NCBI GenBank assembly: GCA_022496185.1
Contig: WTXG01000139.1
Coordinates: 32,544 to 96,543, forward strand
Origin: Multifurca ochricompacta
Lineage: Eukaryota > Basidiomycota > Agaricomycetes > Russulales > Russulaceae
Direction: 5' to 3'
Length of the DNA: 64,000 nt
In this document: piece after piece, positions 1-12,197 of the stretch
How the letters are laid out: every line of letters starts with the position of its first letter
Numbering within the stretch: the stretch's first letter is position 1
The notes under the pieces: generated by a model
The model's database searches: none
Seen by the model: the letters and a program-made list of their open reading frames with translations, nothing else
What the model was told of the DNA's origin: nothing
Made by a program: the position numbers and the translations under genes

Positions 1-159
1 AGGGGGTTTTATTGACGGACCTGAGGACGCGCGCATCAGAGGTTAAACCTGCGATCGCGATGCCAACGTGATCATCGATACGAAACATCTTTTGTTGGTA
101 AGAGGCCAATTCCCCACTCGAGCGCTACAAAATAGACGAGGACGATGCATAGACGTATG

Positions 160-197
<38 letters not shown>

Positions 198-871
198 AGA
201 AAGGAAAGAGAGATCGATTCCGCCGCCGTCCTCTAGATTTTGCTGCTTGCTGTGGAGTTATGGGCATGAAATGACACAGACCTTGAGAGCAAGGAGGATG
301 GCATGTGTATTAGAGCGCAGACCGACTGCTGCAGAGCCTTGCTTGACGGCTTCGAGTGCGTACTCTACTTGATGTAATCTGCCTTGCGGCGAGAAGACGG
401 TGTTGTCCGAATCGTAAGTGTTGCGGAACTAATTTATGCGGGGGGTTTTTTTTTTTTAGAACAATCATTTAGAAAGGAATATGTTAAAAGAAAAGCATCC
501 AGACCATGCGAGAGATATGTATGGGTTAGAGGTTTGAGAGAGAGACAGAGAGACAGAGAGTACAGGGATGCAGGGATGAATGTAGAAAGCAGCCAGGCCG
601 CGCGTACAGAATAGACCAAGCACACGCGTCAGTGACTCTTTGTGCATCTGATTTCCGCTCCTCCTCTCCTTCTCCAACACTGCCCAACAATCCCAACAGG
701 ATGCGACCGTGATAGGACGAGCGACCCAAGTTCTTCCGTTGTAGCCATTTACCCCAGCTCTGACTCATCCCTCAAATTGAATAAACAGCAAACGAATAAC
801 TTCGATAGCATAGTGCAGACACGCATACGCACACACACACACACACACACAACAAACGAACTGATTGCGGG
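1..871. other. Intergenic, with GA and CA microsatellites
   Basis: I see no convincing coding sequence here. A GA dinucleotide run lies at about 162-191, and scattered GAGA repeats lie at about 535-560. A CA run lies at about 829-851, just beyond the stop codon of the minus-strand peptidase gene, so it falls in that gene's 3' flank. Apparent reading frames through the runs (Ser-Leu or Arg-Glu repeats) are artefacts of the repeats. Confidence 0.7.
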
Positions 872-3240
872 CTACATATGCTTTTCCCAGTCCCTCAACC
901 AACTGATAACAAACTTGATCGTTTCATCATGAATTTGGCGGATCTCCTTGGGCTCTTGTGACACATCTCTCAACCCATTTTCATCCCAGTGGTGAACACC
1001 ACCTGGAATAACGATGTTCTTTCGTCAGCCAGAAATTCCCCGCAACAAAAAAAAAAAAAAAAGAAAAAGGAATAGGCAGCAATTACATACCGGTGATAAT
1101 TTTGAATGGTCTGAGTAGTGTGTCATCACGTTCGACCGCGCCGCCATATGTACTATGCGGCGTATATGGGCGCCACGGGTCGACTGTTAGTAATAGGCCA
1201 CACCCAGTCTCGCAGTCAGCGTTGTCGAACGGAAAAGGAGAAAAAAAAAAAGAGAGAAGTGCCAAACATTACCTTCACCGTCGATAAAGGCTAACCTGTC
1301 GGCCTCGATGTGGTAACCTCCTAACGAGTTCACTGCTGTAACATTTGGCAGTGGAGGTACAGAATAGTGCACTCCTGGCGGGAACGCTTGCTTGCAGATT
1401 TTGTGCTCATAGTCGATGTCTAGCAAACGTGAGATGATGGCAGGGTACTTCTCGGTGGCGCAGTCTTCAGTATGTATGAGGTGGATTCGGTGATTGGAGA
1501 TGTCAGCGAACATGATGATGGAGGTGAAAAAGGGGAAAAAAGACGCACTGTCAGGTAGCCCCATTGCGTGCAGTACTGGAAGGTCCAGAGACGCCAGTCT
1601 TCGCCCAGATCGGTGGACTGGTATATCAAGTCGTTGTTCGTCCCAAAGCAGTCCTCTATGGTCAAACTCGCTTTCTGGGGGCAGAGTGTGACGACGTTCT
1701 GTTTTGTCCGAGATCACAATCATCAAGCTAACTCCTGACATGCACGCGTTGCGGGGAAAAATGTTAAATAAGAGACGCGTACCTCACGAATCCATTTGGC
1801 GTAATTGAGTACGGCGACGTTGACGTTCAGCCCTCCTGGAAGGAGTACCGTACGTGCCGTATCCGAGTCTCCGTTCAACGTCGCGCAGAATTGATCGAAA
1901 TTTGTCGAGCCCACTGCGGGGTCCCAGTTCCGACTCTGCCACCAACCGAGGGGATACTTCCTCAACCCGTGTGCGTCAGTTACCCACACCAGGCTATGGG
2001 TGAAACCGAACCCTTGGTAGAAAGAGACATACCCTGAGCACCGAGACAAAGTCCTGGTCGGACTCGAGCTCGCCGAGGCCAAAAAGGTTTTTCAGTGAGC
2101 GACGAACAGGGCCGATTTTGAGCAGCGAGTCGATAGTGGTGATCGAATTCACGAGATTAGAAGAGCACTTTGGGTCCGCGGCGAGCCGGATGACGTCCAT
2201 GTACTCCCAGTTTGTAAGCACGGCATGCGTCACAGCTGTGAAAGGGGGAAACGTTAAGGGTACACAATGGATTGAGGTAGAGATACACACCGCTCGACGC
2301 AATGGCTCCAAACACGAGGTCGGGGTAAAGTATGTGCATATGAGCCGCCCGCGCCCCTGCATATGAGCCCTGCGACCGGTACCCATCAGCCATTTGGGTC
2401 ACCCAAAAACGAGAAGCCCACGAACACCATAGTATATCCACGGTGTGTTCGGCGCCGTAAGATCCTCTTTAATACCTCCGAACTTGACGTTACGTATAAA
2501 GTTGGCCGAGTCTTCGAGCGCTTGCTCATTATTCAACCACCTAACACCCACCCCACGATAGAGAAACAGTCAGTTCACGTAGCGCGCGGGCGGAGAGTCG
2601 GTATGAAACGTTGGAGAGGGAAACGCAAGCGTACCTGAGTGCGTCGGTCGAGAAGTTCCGAACTCCAATAGACTCCCCTATGGTTTATGTATGAGCGCAC
2701 GCACACCATAACAAGAATAAGAAACGCACCATAATACCTATGCTCGAGCACGACGCCGATGCCACCTGTCGCTTGAGCCAAAATGTCCGCAATGCCCGTG
2801 TCCAGGAAAGGTAAGCGATCTTCTCCGCTTGTCTCACCTCCGTCGATCAATATGACTGGCGCGCCAGGACGTGGTTTATAATGCCGAGCATTGACCCAAA
2901 AACGCTGAGGGAAAGTTGCGTCGGTGGTATTGTAAAAGTGGTCGAGTGGTTGCGTGAACGTCTGTGCGTAGAACTTGGGCGCAACGGCGAGCGGGGCTTG
3001 GAATGATGAAGATGAAGATGATTCGCCGCCGCCGCCGGCTTGGACCGGTGCTGTTTTCCCCTCAGTAGGAGAATAAATCGTAGTAGCTATGCCGGCGGCG
3101 GCATGTTGTTGAAGCTTCCAAAAGTTGATGCTCTGTGCATTGTGGAACCTGAGCCTCGACGCGTCGAGCGCGTTACTAGTGCTCGCAACGGCGAGCACGA
3201 CGAGGAGGAAGGTCGTTAAGTTGCCGCCGTAAGCCCGCAT
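872..3240 (-). CDS. Secreted serine peptidase, family S28 (prolyl-carboxypeptidase-like)
   Basis: This is a multi-exon gene for a secreted S28 peptidase, a family that cleaves after proline. The ATG at 3240 opens a hydrophobic signal peptide ending near SNALD. Family landmarks follow in order: QPLDHF with QRFWVN, the oxyanion-side GGE, and EHRYYG. The nucleophile motif GGSYAG is split by an intron, with the catalytic Ser codon at about 2364-2366. Next come an NWDP segment, a DPW carrying the likely catalytic Asp near 1170, and VHHWDENG with the likely catalytic His near 990. The stop is at 872-874. Introns with GT-AG ends are visible near 2640-2735, 2367-2430, 2240-2290, 2000-2040, 1741-1785, 1195-1270 and 1025-1090. 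Total length of about 550 residues fits the family. No break was seen, so it is probably functional; the exact splice sites are my reading. Confidence 0.85.
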
Positions 3241-4389
3241 GATGATGGTATGGAGGCAAACAACGAACCACCTCTCGAGCGTTCTGGGTCTTGTGGTCCA
3301 TTCTTACTGCGGGGGTCTCCGACTCTCTCTCTCACACTCTCACGGACCACACAACCATCTGCCGAAGTTAGCGTGGGTGGGCGTGGTATATGGTTAACCC
3401 AACCTCCTCTTGATGATGATGATGAGTGGACTGCCAAAAAGCAAATACCCCAACACCCTCGATATCAATATCTAATTTTTACTCGGCCAGTTTTGACTAG
3501 TAGTCTTTAATCAAGAGAAACGGGGCGTTGTGTTCTTGTATGATTATAAAAACCAGCACCAACGAAATGACCAAAGTGACTTGATGTATGCACATTGCGG
3601 ACTATGGGCAAATGCAGTGACCTCACTACTATGCCTACTAGGATAGTGTCTACCCTTAGCCTCATACATAACACCCAAGATGAACGATCGCTCAGCGCTG
3701 CTAGAAAAAAGTGGGGACGCATTACCTTGGGAACTTTGACTCTGGCATGGGATTGAGTTTGAAGTTTGAGTGAGCAGCTGTGAGCAGAAGGTCGGTCGCA
3801 TGTGATATTAGACCTATGTCAGATGTCAGACCCCTGAATGCGGTGTGGTAAGGGTCTTCCCCCAAGGATCCCTGCTGCTCACTCGCTTATCTTTTTTTCA
3901 AGACTTAAAGGGATGCACGCGCGCAAAAACCTCTACGTGGTTCTGACACAGAAAAAAATATGACACCAGGAATAGAAAATCGGCGTCTTTGTTACTTTTT
4001 TTTGATTTCCTACCAACGGTAATTGAACATATAGCTACTTCGGCGGCTTGTGCGTGTGTACAGCGACATCATCAAAGGCGTCGTACGAGAGACGAGGAAA
4101 ATCATGACGGGCCTTTGTCTTGACCTTAAAACAACACTACGAGTAACTGCCCCCCCCCTTTTTTTCTCCAATAAACGGAAAAACTCTGGATGGCACTGGG
4201 ATTAGGAAATGTCCCAAACACACACTGCTGCCCGATGTGTATATTTCCCAATCAAGTCAAAGACGCAAGCCACACATCTTTATCTATCATTCATCATCAC
4301 ATCAAGATGGTGATATGCGATCACGTGACTCACTTCTGGATTAGATTACAGATTACAGATTGGCTGACAGCATGTGTTATGTAATACTG
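3241..4389. other. Intergenic region upstream of the S28 gene
   Basis: I see no coding signature or repeat family here. The first 200 bases are the likely promoter of the minus-strand peptidase gene. The remainder is mixed-composition sequence with short homopolymer runs near 3893-3900 and 4149-4165. Confidence 0.5.
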
Positions 4390-5692
4390 GCCTACCCAAG
4401 TCTCTAACGACCAGATTATCAGAAGCTCGAGCTCGCAAACAAAATTAGAATTGAAAGAGTAAGCTTACACCCTATATCTCTTCTCACTTGTTCGTCGATC
4501 ACTAGAGAAACATTGAAGCCTTATCTTTGGACCGAAGACTCTTTTGTGATCCTTGTGGACACCACGATGGCATTGGACGAATGCTTCAAGAGAATTGCCA
4601 CCTGTGCATATTTCCCTCGAGGTCCACGCTGTATCTGCGCCTCAACCGTCAAGTTGAACATCACTGCTTAGCAGCTCTACTAACATGGACAGTTACAGTG
4701 AGCTTATCGTCGAATATGCCGTCTTCGACGACATGTACGACAAGATAAAAAGGCAGAAACCGTCTCATAAGAATTCTTCGAATACCCATCTCTCAAAAAG
4801 TATCAGAACTGAATTGGACAGAGTCACAGCGAGCTGCTTGCCCATTTGGAAAACATCCCTTCTCTCTTCTCGTATGTTGATTCTTGCAGAAATTTGTAAT
4901 CCATGCGGTTGGATTTACCACAAGAGAGAATAGTGATGCGATATATATCAATCCCTAGACGAGACTCAGTGATACTTCACACAAGAATCGCTTACAAATG
5001 GACTTGCCGATATTATTGCTCAGCTGTTGGAATGGGTGGTAATACAACTAACGCCAGGCTCTAGACCACGACGAACCCGACACATCCAATGGCCTTTCCC
5101 TCCATACACTTTCCTACTCCAATCAATGTCAAGTCTTGACGTAGTTATTCGCATACCTGGGTTTAATTTAGCGTGAATTAGAACGGACATGCTTTGGGCT
5201 ACATACTAGGTCACCGGTATAGGTATCGGTATGCATATAAAACCTGGACAGCAGCTACTGTCATCATCACACTTTTCGCCGAATTTAGCGCAGGTGTTTG
5301 TCAAGTAGCCTTGAGGTTGTTGGGAGGACGCTGCTGCGTATGTAGCAGCAGGGAGTGCAATAAAGATAGCAAGAATAGAGAAACGCATGCTTGTTTACAC
5401 AGGTATCGAGTGGACTTCGTCTGTGATCGTGTCTCTTCTCTTACTCTACTCTGTCTTCTTATATATTATTGCAGAATTAACGGTCAATAGAAAGAGCCTG
5501 CTGGCTTCCAGGAATAAAGTTCACCACCCATGGCACGCGAGCGCGCATGATCAACGGAGCTTTCTCATTTCCGCACTTGATCGAATGGAATATTATGCAT
5601 AATAAATTTAATGCTAAGAGGAGTGATATTTAATTCATGGAACGAATAAGCAATGAACTGTCAATGCTCAAAAGCCGTCTACGATTTTAATT
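4390..5692. repeat. Inverted segmental duplication, copy 1 (partner at 24362-25640)
   Basis: This segment matches the reverse complement of about 24362-25640 along its length, at a level visible by eye but with many substitutions and small gaps. Anchors are the block near 4400-4460 against 25575-25625, the block around 4680-4750 against 25240-25310, the small secreted protein gene, and the block near 5600-5690 against 24365-24480. It contains a convergent pair: a decayed unidentified coding segment on the plus strand (about 4440-4930, several frames) and the cysteine-rich gene on the minus strand. Divergence says the duplication is not recent. Confidence 0.75.
5206..5388 (-). pseudogene. Small secreted cysteine-rich protein, copy 1 (3' end degraded)
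   Basis: The frame gives 60 residues: a clean signal peptide (MRFSILAIFIALPAATYA) and a short mature part with five cysteines, including a CC pair preceded by several Asp. Fungal small secreted proteins with a knottin-like C...C...CC...C...C pattern look like this; no function can be assigned. Comparison with the copy at 24624 shows that the reading stops early here. The sequence after the stop still aligns with the last cysteine-containing stretch of the other copy, but in another frame and with cysteine codons changed to Arg or Ser. It may still be expressed as a short form, though I judge it decayed. Confidence 0.55.
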
Positions 5693-5695
5693 GGC

Positions 5696-5893
5696 TCAAA
5701 GAACACCATCTTCCAATTTTGGTGTCTTCCTAGAAAGGGGTAATGAGAGTAAGAAAGAGCAACTGAAGAATGCAATAAGAACGAGCATAATACCAAGTGT
5801 AACCGGCCAACCGGTGATAACTTGCCTGCTCACAGGCAGGAGAACCTGAACACCAAGCACACTGCATGTAAGCATGATCATCATGTTCCTCAA
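5696..5893 (-). pseudogene. Fragment of a small membrane protein (related to 19992-20246)
   Basis: The frame encodes about 65 residues with two hydrophobic stretches (SVLGVQVLL and GIMLVLIAFFSCSFLLSLPL). The DNA between about 5700 and 5890 is clearly related to 20110-20275, which lies inside a mobile element, and both are on the minus strand. Shared features are the CSxLLSLP stretch and a following DGVL. No family was recognised. The fragment begins almost exactly where the inverted duplication ends, so it may have arrived with a transposon. Confidence 0.4.
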
Positions 5894-6391
5894 CCAGTTA
5901 ATTCTCGCAGTCGTCGACGAACCACCGATGATTGTTCACCCAAATTATTATCATAACTAGTATTTTTTTTATATCATGGCCCTACGAGTCCTGGTGGTAA
6001 GTAAGTACAGTGCCGACTCGTGGGAAAACCACTTGTGCGTAAGAAAACAAAAAGTACAGAACGAACACAAAAACAACACGGGGCATCGGGTCACGAATGT
6101 ATGCACGAGCGTTGAACCTTTTCTATCAAAAAAAAAAAAAAAGAGGAATCGTGCGCCTTGGTGATATGTTTGTCAAGGGTATCAGCTACAATTACAACAG
6201 TAACAGGTTCTTATGGTATTGGTATCGTCGTCGTCTAGTCCATCATCATCTGCAGGACGAGAAAATATGTCACAAGTCAGCATTCCAAAAACCACGAGGG
6301 AAGAAAGAATGAAACAAAAAGAAAAAAAAAAGAAAGGGGAGCTCCTTGCCTTGGCCTCGCACAAAACGGACCCGCCGAAACGGATCAGTCT
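5894..6391. other. Intergenic, no gene seen
   Basis: This is the 3' flank of the membrane-protein gene that follows. It holds A-rich runs at about 6127-6141 and 6319-6332 and nothing else I can support. Confidence 0.5.
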
Positions 6392-8835
6392 TCATATCCC
6401 CAGAGAAGAGAACGATTCGCTGGTCGCCACGTCCCCACCATCGTGTACCATGACGTCCTGCTTACGATCCATGCCCGATAATCCGAGTTGGTTCGTAGGT
6501 AACTGTCCCTTCAACCTCGGGCTTTCGCTAGCCCGAGTCCGCCCACGACGCTCCTGCGTGCCCTCTTCTTCGTTCTCCCTCCTCCCCTGAGCCTGCACAT
6601 CGTCCCTCCTCCCACTCTCCCTCGTCCACTCGCGCCTCGTCTCCAGTTCAATCTGCACGTCCGCCAGGCGCCGCACGACGCGCGCTTTGCGCCCACTCTC
6701 GCCGTAGCTCCTGAACGTTCGTATCACGAGGACAAAGTACACTAGCCCGAGTAGGAGCTCACACGTGATTGCGAGACGTGGTCCAAATTCCTGCGACGGG
6801 GACAGCGCAGGGTGAGAATCACCCCGAGCACCTGTGCGCCAGACAAACGACATGATCGCGACGACGAAGGCGAGTACCGACCACGCGAGCCAGACCCCTG
6901 GTAACGCGAGAAGGACCCACACGTTCCAGAAGATGGACGTCTCCGTCTTTTGCGCCTCCTGCCAGTATTGGGATGAGCACGATCCAATTATTCGAATAAG
7001 AAGGACAGAAACGCGATGGCTCACCTCTGCCCAGCGAGACGCGCGATACATGCTGCGCATGTTGCCAAACCGGACGATATACATGATTCCGTATGAGAGG
7101 CTCATCAGTGCGCTAACTAGAGAGCAGAGAGCGGCAGTGCGGGTCAACGGATCACCTGCAGCGTCAGGAATCTGGAACAAAGTCAAGATAGCTCTGCACG
7201 GAAGGTCAGCGACCGTCTGAGCACCAGTAGGAAACGAAAGGGATAACGCACGAAAGTAACAGGGCTGATAACACGTTGAGCGTCTTCCATTCTCTCACAA
7301 GTGATTCAACAAAACTCTCCCACGAGCGCTTAAACCTGGCCAGGGCAGGCGAAACATTTGGCGGCACCCACTCCTCAGGGAACGGCAGCATGAGACCCGT
7401 CGTGCGGTGTTGGGCACTCCCTACCCCAACCGATTCACATGCATCAATAACTCGCTGAATCTCAGGCCGCGATACTGCCGCATCCTCGAAAATCCGCGCG
7501 ACTCGCGAAAAATACAATGATGGGAGTCGCAACTGTGAATGCAGGTACAATTGCCGGGGAAGCGTGTCCAAGGCGATTATATGCGCGCTATGGAACCGTG
7601 CTGAGCCAAAGAGTGGTACGCACGCACACATGCACGAAATATCACTCTGCGAAGCAGGCACTGCCACCTCGACGTCTGCAGGTTGCCTGCGCACTCCAAA
7701 GCACCGCGCGAACGGGTTGAGAGACAGAGGCAAATGCATCTGGAATGGGTCGATAGGGATGAAGGGATCCTCACGGGAATGAACGCGCCCTAAAGGAGAG
7801 AAGCGATCGAAAAAGGTACGTAGAGGAGAAATGGCTCGCAAAGGGGAAGGAGACCGTGGGGGTGAACCAGTGCGCGAATGAGGCTGTGTATGCAACTCGG
7901 CGCTGTCCTTATGCACCTGGGAGGTCTTGCGTGAATGCCCATGTCTGAGGGAGGAGTCGTGATGTACCCGCCCATGCACGGCTTCGTGTGCACGAATAAG
8001 GCGAGAAGCAAAAGTACCTCCATGGACGCTGGGAAGTATTGGCTCGCTCGCAGTGGGTAACGGTAGCGGTGACTGGCCATTGCCTGTAAATAGGAAACCG
8101 TTATTATTCCTCATTCGGGAAGCCCTGCGCGCTTATAAGGCGGTGGGATAAATGCGCCCAATACACGAATCATAATTGACACGCCCTTTAGAGCCAGATA
8201 AAGATAAAAACTCACTTGGGCGTGGACTGGTTGATGACCCTCTGTCGCTGTCGAATGAGACGCGCTGGCGTGAGGGGGTCTCCCTCTCTACAGCGCTCTC
8301 AGATTGGCTATGAGAGATCGGTGGTGGGCGTGAAGCTGACGGCGGTGGCAAGCGTGTTTCCAGCGTCGAAGGATGCTCCAAACCCTCCAGACTATCATGC
8401 TTCGTAAGGGGACTGATGGCTGAGCGACCAGCAGGGGAGGAGCGAAGATGAGAGGGTAACGCAGAAAGCTTGTCAGAACTGGTGAGTTGAGAATTAGATG
8501 ACTCGGAGGCTGTTTCAAAAGTAGTGTTCAAGATTTGACATGAGGATAAGGCGACAAAAATGACACGAACAAGTTGGAATCGAATTGGGCTCTCCAGGCG
8601 CAGGTGGAGTGTCTTGAGACACAGTTGGAAATGGGATGGAATCGCCACTTTCTGGTTCTGCGGAGAGTTGACGGAGATGTGTTTGTCGCGCTGGGAACTG
8701 GTATGGGTTTCTGTCAGGAGTGTCTGTCATATGGTTTTTTACAAGCTGATATGAGGAAGGGAAGGACAGTAAGGGAATGAGAGTTTGCGACGCATAGACG
8801 TACCAGTCTTTTTGGAAGACCACGCGAGTTACCAT
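6392..8835 (-). CDS. Multi-exon predicted membrane protein, fungal, function unknown
   Basis: The gene reads leftward through several exons. An N-terminal Ser/Pro/Arg-rich disordered region (about 8780-7800) holds RSPSPLR-like low complexity. A conserved-looking cytosolic part follows (LPSLYFSRVARIFEDA, about 7520-7480). After EWKTLNVLSALLLS an intron at about 7240-7170 leads to IPDAAGDPLTRTAALCSLVSALMSLSYG, which starts a run of hydrophobic helices: one near 7140-7080, one near 6950-6840 and one near 6770-6720. The C-terminus is Arg/Glu-rich and cytosolic in appearance. A donor GTGAGT near 8214 and an acceptor near 8086 join the first two blocks. The start is uncertain: ATG at 8835 followed by an intron, or the ATG near 8730. 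Similar proteins occur as uncharacterised agaricomycete proteins; I do not assign a function. Confidence 0.7.
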
Positions 8836-9239
8836 ATTTGTTTGTCCACAGGTGTTGCTACTCAGTGGCTCTCCACAGCTCGCCTACATCAGTCAACTTC
8901 TTGAAGGTCCTGTAGAGTTGACCGCATAATTCTATGATCGAGTCGGTTATGTACATTGAGACAATATAAGCTGTCATCCACTAACGGTCGCTTATTCCTT
9001 TCAAGGGTATTATATCATCGGATGCCTGTAGAGGCTGGCTAAATCACGACGCTCTCTCACCCATCCCTATTGGTCCAACATATAAGGTATTTCATTTTTA
9101 CTGCCAATTGAGGTCGCCATCCGAGACTTCGAGCTCAACCCAAATCGTAATCATCCCAGTCCGTGTTGTTACTACCGGGTTTTGATTACCTGCGTATTAG
9201 CAGTAGCAGGGGGGCTCCATGGATTTTTCCGCTATATTA
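8836..9239. other. Intergenic, promoter side of the membrane-protein gene
   Basis: No coding signature is visible. The segment lies immediately upstream of the minus-strand membrane-protein gene and presumably includes its promoter. Confidence 0.4.
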
Positions 9240-9560
9240 AGACCATGTCCACCCTGATGCCATGCTCCCAGAAGTACCCATACAGCGTCCAGGTGTCCTC
9301 GTCTTGCGCCATCTCTCGATGCCGGGATCGCTCTTTCGTCGTTTCGAGAGCTCAAGTCAACTACATCGCTCAATTGGCAACCGTGCTTTTGAAGGAGGCA
9401 TCATGCAGTAGTGTGAACCCATTCTTGCCCTTAATGTCAACATCTGCACCGTGGTCCAAGTGGAAGTCACGCTATATCGAGATGTCCCGTTGTAAACACC
9501 GCACGCGACGGCGGGGGGTGGTCATGGTAGCGTTCACTCACGTTGACATCCTGTACCCCA
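9240..9560 (-). pseudogene. Ankyrin-repeat protein remnant
   Basis: On the minus strand the conceptual translation contains a piece of ankyrin consensus, HLDHGADVDIKGKNGFTLL followed by HDAS, with a second shifted unit (GHLDAV.VLL) and a further related segment nearer 9250. The frames change several times and stops interrupt them. The D.GADV..KG..G.T.LH pattern is the basis for the family call. It is too short and broken to be functional, and there is no neighbour that explains it. Confidence 0.5.
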
Positions 9561-10429
9561 CGATTGCTGCGTCACGTAAGCCACAAAAAGTATGACAATC
9601 GATAATAAAAATATAAAGATGGCATCTGACATTATTCAGGCTGCAAGGGGAAATATCGCCATCAACATGATTGACGTCGCTGAAGAAGGCTACGGTACGG
9701 CAAATAAGATCAGCGATGGACTTGATCTCATTAAGAGATCAAGTTCTTTTCATCAAACTGGTCATTAACTTCTAAACCAGTAGCTTGAAGAGTTTCGCGT
9801 GAGACACGTTTTTTTGCTCCCGCAGATCTTGCGAGGCTGCCCACCGCTTTGTGCTTCGCGTAATTACACCGCTGTCGTTAGACTCTAGCCCACGTGTATA
9901 AGTTTAAGGGAAGTTACCCACAGCACAAGTGGACTATGATTCAATTATGTAACGCTGAACTACGGTCCGCTTGGCTCTAGGACATCATCATTCCAGCTAT
10001 AGTTTTTAACATGGATACTAAAAAAGAGATTGCCATCGTATTGTTCCATCCAGAATATTTCTCCAGATACTCTGGATGGCATGTGGAAGCTTACCCCTTA
10101 CATCATCTCTGCTTGCTCGATTTACTGATCATCTGAGAAACATTGCGGCCTTGATTCCCGCGATTGCCATACCATGAGTACTTCGTAGGTGAGTCACATT
10201 TCCATGTCGTTGCTCAGGTGCGAGGTAATTTTTATTCTTGTTTCATTGTCCATCTCGTTTTGGAAAAAGAATTAATTGTAACCCTTTCATAGCTGCGATT
10301 GAGACCTCCCTCCAACTTCCACTCGAGAAAGAGGCCGCTTTTCTTACTTTTCATATGCCTATAGGGGTGTCCTTTAGTACGCTTGCCGAAAACAATGCCC
10401 GAATAAACCATGTCCAAGAGCTCACCTTC
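9561..10429. other. Intergenic, with one small perfect hairpin
   Basis: No gene is recognisable. A perfect 9-bp stem with a 5-base loop lies at 9721-9743 (CTTGATCTC attaa GAGATCAAG). It is not followed by a T run and has no evident gene to terminate. Confidence 0.4.
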
Positions 10430-10780
10430 TCACTACCCTCCAATCCGCGGTCTTCATTTTCCTGAATGGTGTCGCATTCATGCATGAGCACAAGGTTGCT
10501 CATCTCGACTTGAAGCCGAACAATGTCATCGTCAGCACCCCAAATGATGGCTCACCTCCACGATTTCTGATCATAGACTTTCCGTTTCTGTGGAGGGTGA
10601 AGAAACGGAGATCAAAGGATTTTTGCAGGAACTCGGTCTTGGGTCGCATCAAAAGTATGAACAGGAGATGGACTGAGGATAGTATAATGCGACTCTGGCT
10701 GATCGATGGGCGTCCGGACGGATGATACAATATTTTGCACAGTATCTTTTCGACCAATGTGTTGGCAAGGGTGAAGAATT
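10430..10780 (+). pseudogene. Protein kinase remnant (fungal-type kinase, catalytic-loop fragment)
   Basis: The catalytic loop of a protein kinase is visible: FMHEHKVAHLDLKPNNVIV (HLDLKPNN, the HRDxKxxN motif with Leu for Arg), then LIIDF as the DFG region. After this the frame shifts. Sequence resembling an activation segment and helix F continues in other frames (IKGFC-like, then MIQYFAQYLF in another frame at about 10722-10757). The N-lobe is missing or unrecognisable. I infer a dead copy of one of the lineage-expanded kinases of Agaricomycetes. It lies just upstream, in opposite orientation, of the C-terminal end of the broken F-box gene. Confidence 0.6.
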
Positions 10781-11513
10781 TCGAAGATCGAGAGGGTTGC
10801 TGTTGAAAGAAAGTTCTGGAGCGCGGCCTTTGATTGGTATGAACACGAAAGTGCAGGTTTGGTCTGGTGGGAGGGAATCAAGCGGAGTGCGAGCAAGGAG
10901 TGGGCGGATAGTGCGGCATGGAAACGGGCACGGTCGGGACCATGGTACGTCCTGCTGTACTCAATGTTTTCCGTCACGCTTACCGTCTGAAACCTCCCTA
11001 TATATGGACAGGATTAACTGGCCGCGCTGGAACGGAGTCGGTAGTTCTCGGACAGGTCAAAGCCATCGCGTGGATGTGATACCTATCCCATCATCGGACC
11101 GTTGTGAAGATGTTGCGCAACGCCAATTCATCTCCTTTAGTTTCCCTTCTTCACTCATCGATTTTGTCAGAGGAAGCACAGTAATCGTACTACATGGATG
11201 TCAAATAATGGGTCTGGTTTAGATGTACGAAAGATTGTAGCTGTACTCGTGTATTCAATCAAAAGAGACAATTGTAATATTAGGCAGGAAACGACCGCAA
11301 CATATTACTAATACAGATAGACACAGTTTATGATTTGATTGTTAGTTATTGTGGTTAGGGCGAGCGAAGCTTGAAGTTGTATTGGTCTGGCAGCACTATG
11401 TCCCCGGTCAGATTCAGAGGGAGACCTGCTTGTTCCCGTGCAGCATGGAATGGCTTTAACGTGTCAGTGAATGACGTCGAAAAGTAGAACTTGTTTTGAG
11501 GTCAGGGGAAAAG

Positions 11514-12015
11514 TAGTGATGTGCCTGGCCCGGCTCAAAGCCGGAAGCCGGGCCAAGCCGGGCCTGTTTGGGCCGGGCCAAGCCAGGCCGTTGTGACGGC
11601 CCAGCAAGGGCTTTGGCCCGGCTCAGAGAAGCTAAAAGCCAAAGCCACCGGCTCAGGCCGCGGCTTTCAACAGCACATACAAGTGCAATAGCAATCATCA
11701 AAATCAGTAGAAATCTGATCACAAAGTGGTTGATTTGGGTCACGTGATCATGTTTATTGCGGCATTTCAAACTTTTTCTTCAATATAGCTTTGCAATACG
11801 TAACACACTAAGTCATATTTGGATTAGCCGAACTATAACTACTAGTTATATGTCATAAAATTTTCTCTACCAAAAGCCGCGGCTTGGGCCAAGCCGGGCC
11901 AGGGCCAAGCCGTCTGTGGCGGCTTTGGCTCGGCCCAGACTTTAGGAAAGCCGGAGCCGCCTCAGGCCGAGCCAAAGCCGCGGCTTTTGGGCCAAGCCGG
12001 GCCGGAACATCACTA
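11514..12015. mobile_element. hAT-type MITE, copy 1 (502 bp, inside the F-box gene)
   Basis: The element starts TAGTGATGTGCC and ends with the inverse GGAACATCACTA, so the terminal inverted repeat is about 9-10 bp. The 8-bp target duplication gggaaaag lies at 11506-11513 and 12016-12023. Both arms are GC-rich, built of short alternating GGCTTGGCC/GGGCCAAGC units; the centre is AT-rich. An 8-bp duplication and TAG...CTA ends place it with hAT transposons. It has no transposase and was presumably mobilised by one elsewhere. Confidence 0.9.
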
Positions 12016-12197
12016 GGGAAAAGAATACATTGATACCTTCTAGTGCGGGTAGAAGGTCAGAGGCAACCTTCCCATCATCCTCCAGGAGGAAATGAGGAAT
12101 TTCGAGTACTAATCCGGATTGCACCTGGAGTTTCTTCACATTGTGGAAACGCTTAAGAAGCCCATGCCATAAAATGGAACTTGCATAGTGGAACGAG

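Noticed and set aside
9182..9595. Plus-strand 137-codon frame
   Set aside because: It has no family resemblance, while the opposite strand carries an ankyrin-like pattern in the same place.
9721..9743. Perfect 9-bp hairpin as a terminator
   Set aside because: There is no upstream gene and no T run, and intrinsic terminators of this type are not used by fungal RNA polymerase II.
11456..11770. Open frame through a MITE (similar frames in the other MITE copies at about 22248-22568 and 33063-33245)
   Set aside because: The frame recurs only because the MITE copies are nearly identical. It starts or ends outside the element in different host sequence and has no protein-like pattern beyond the GC-rich arm repeats.
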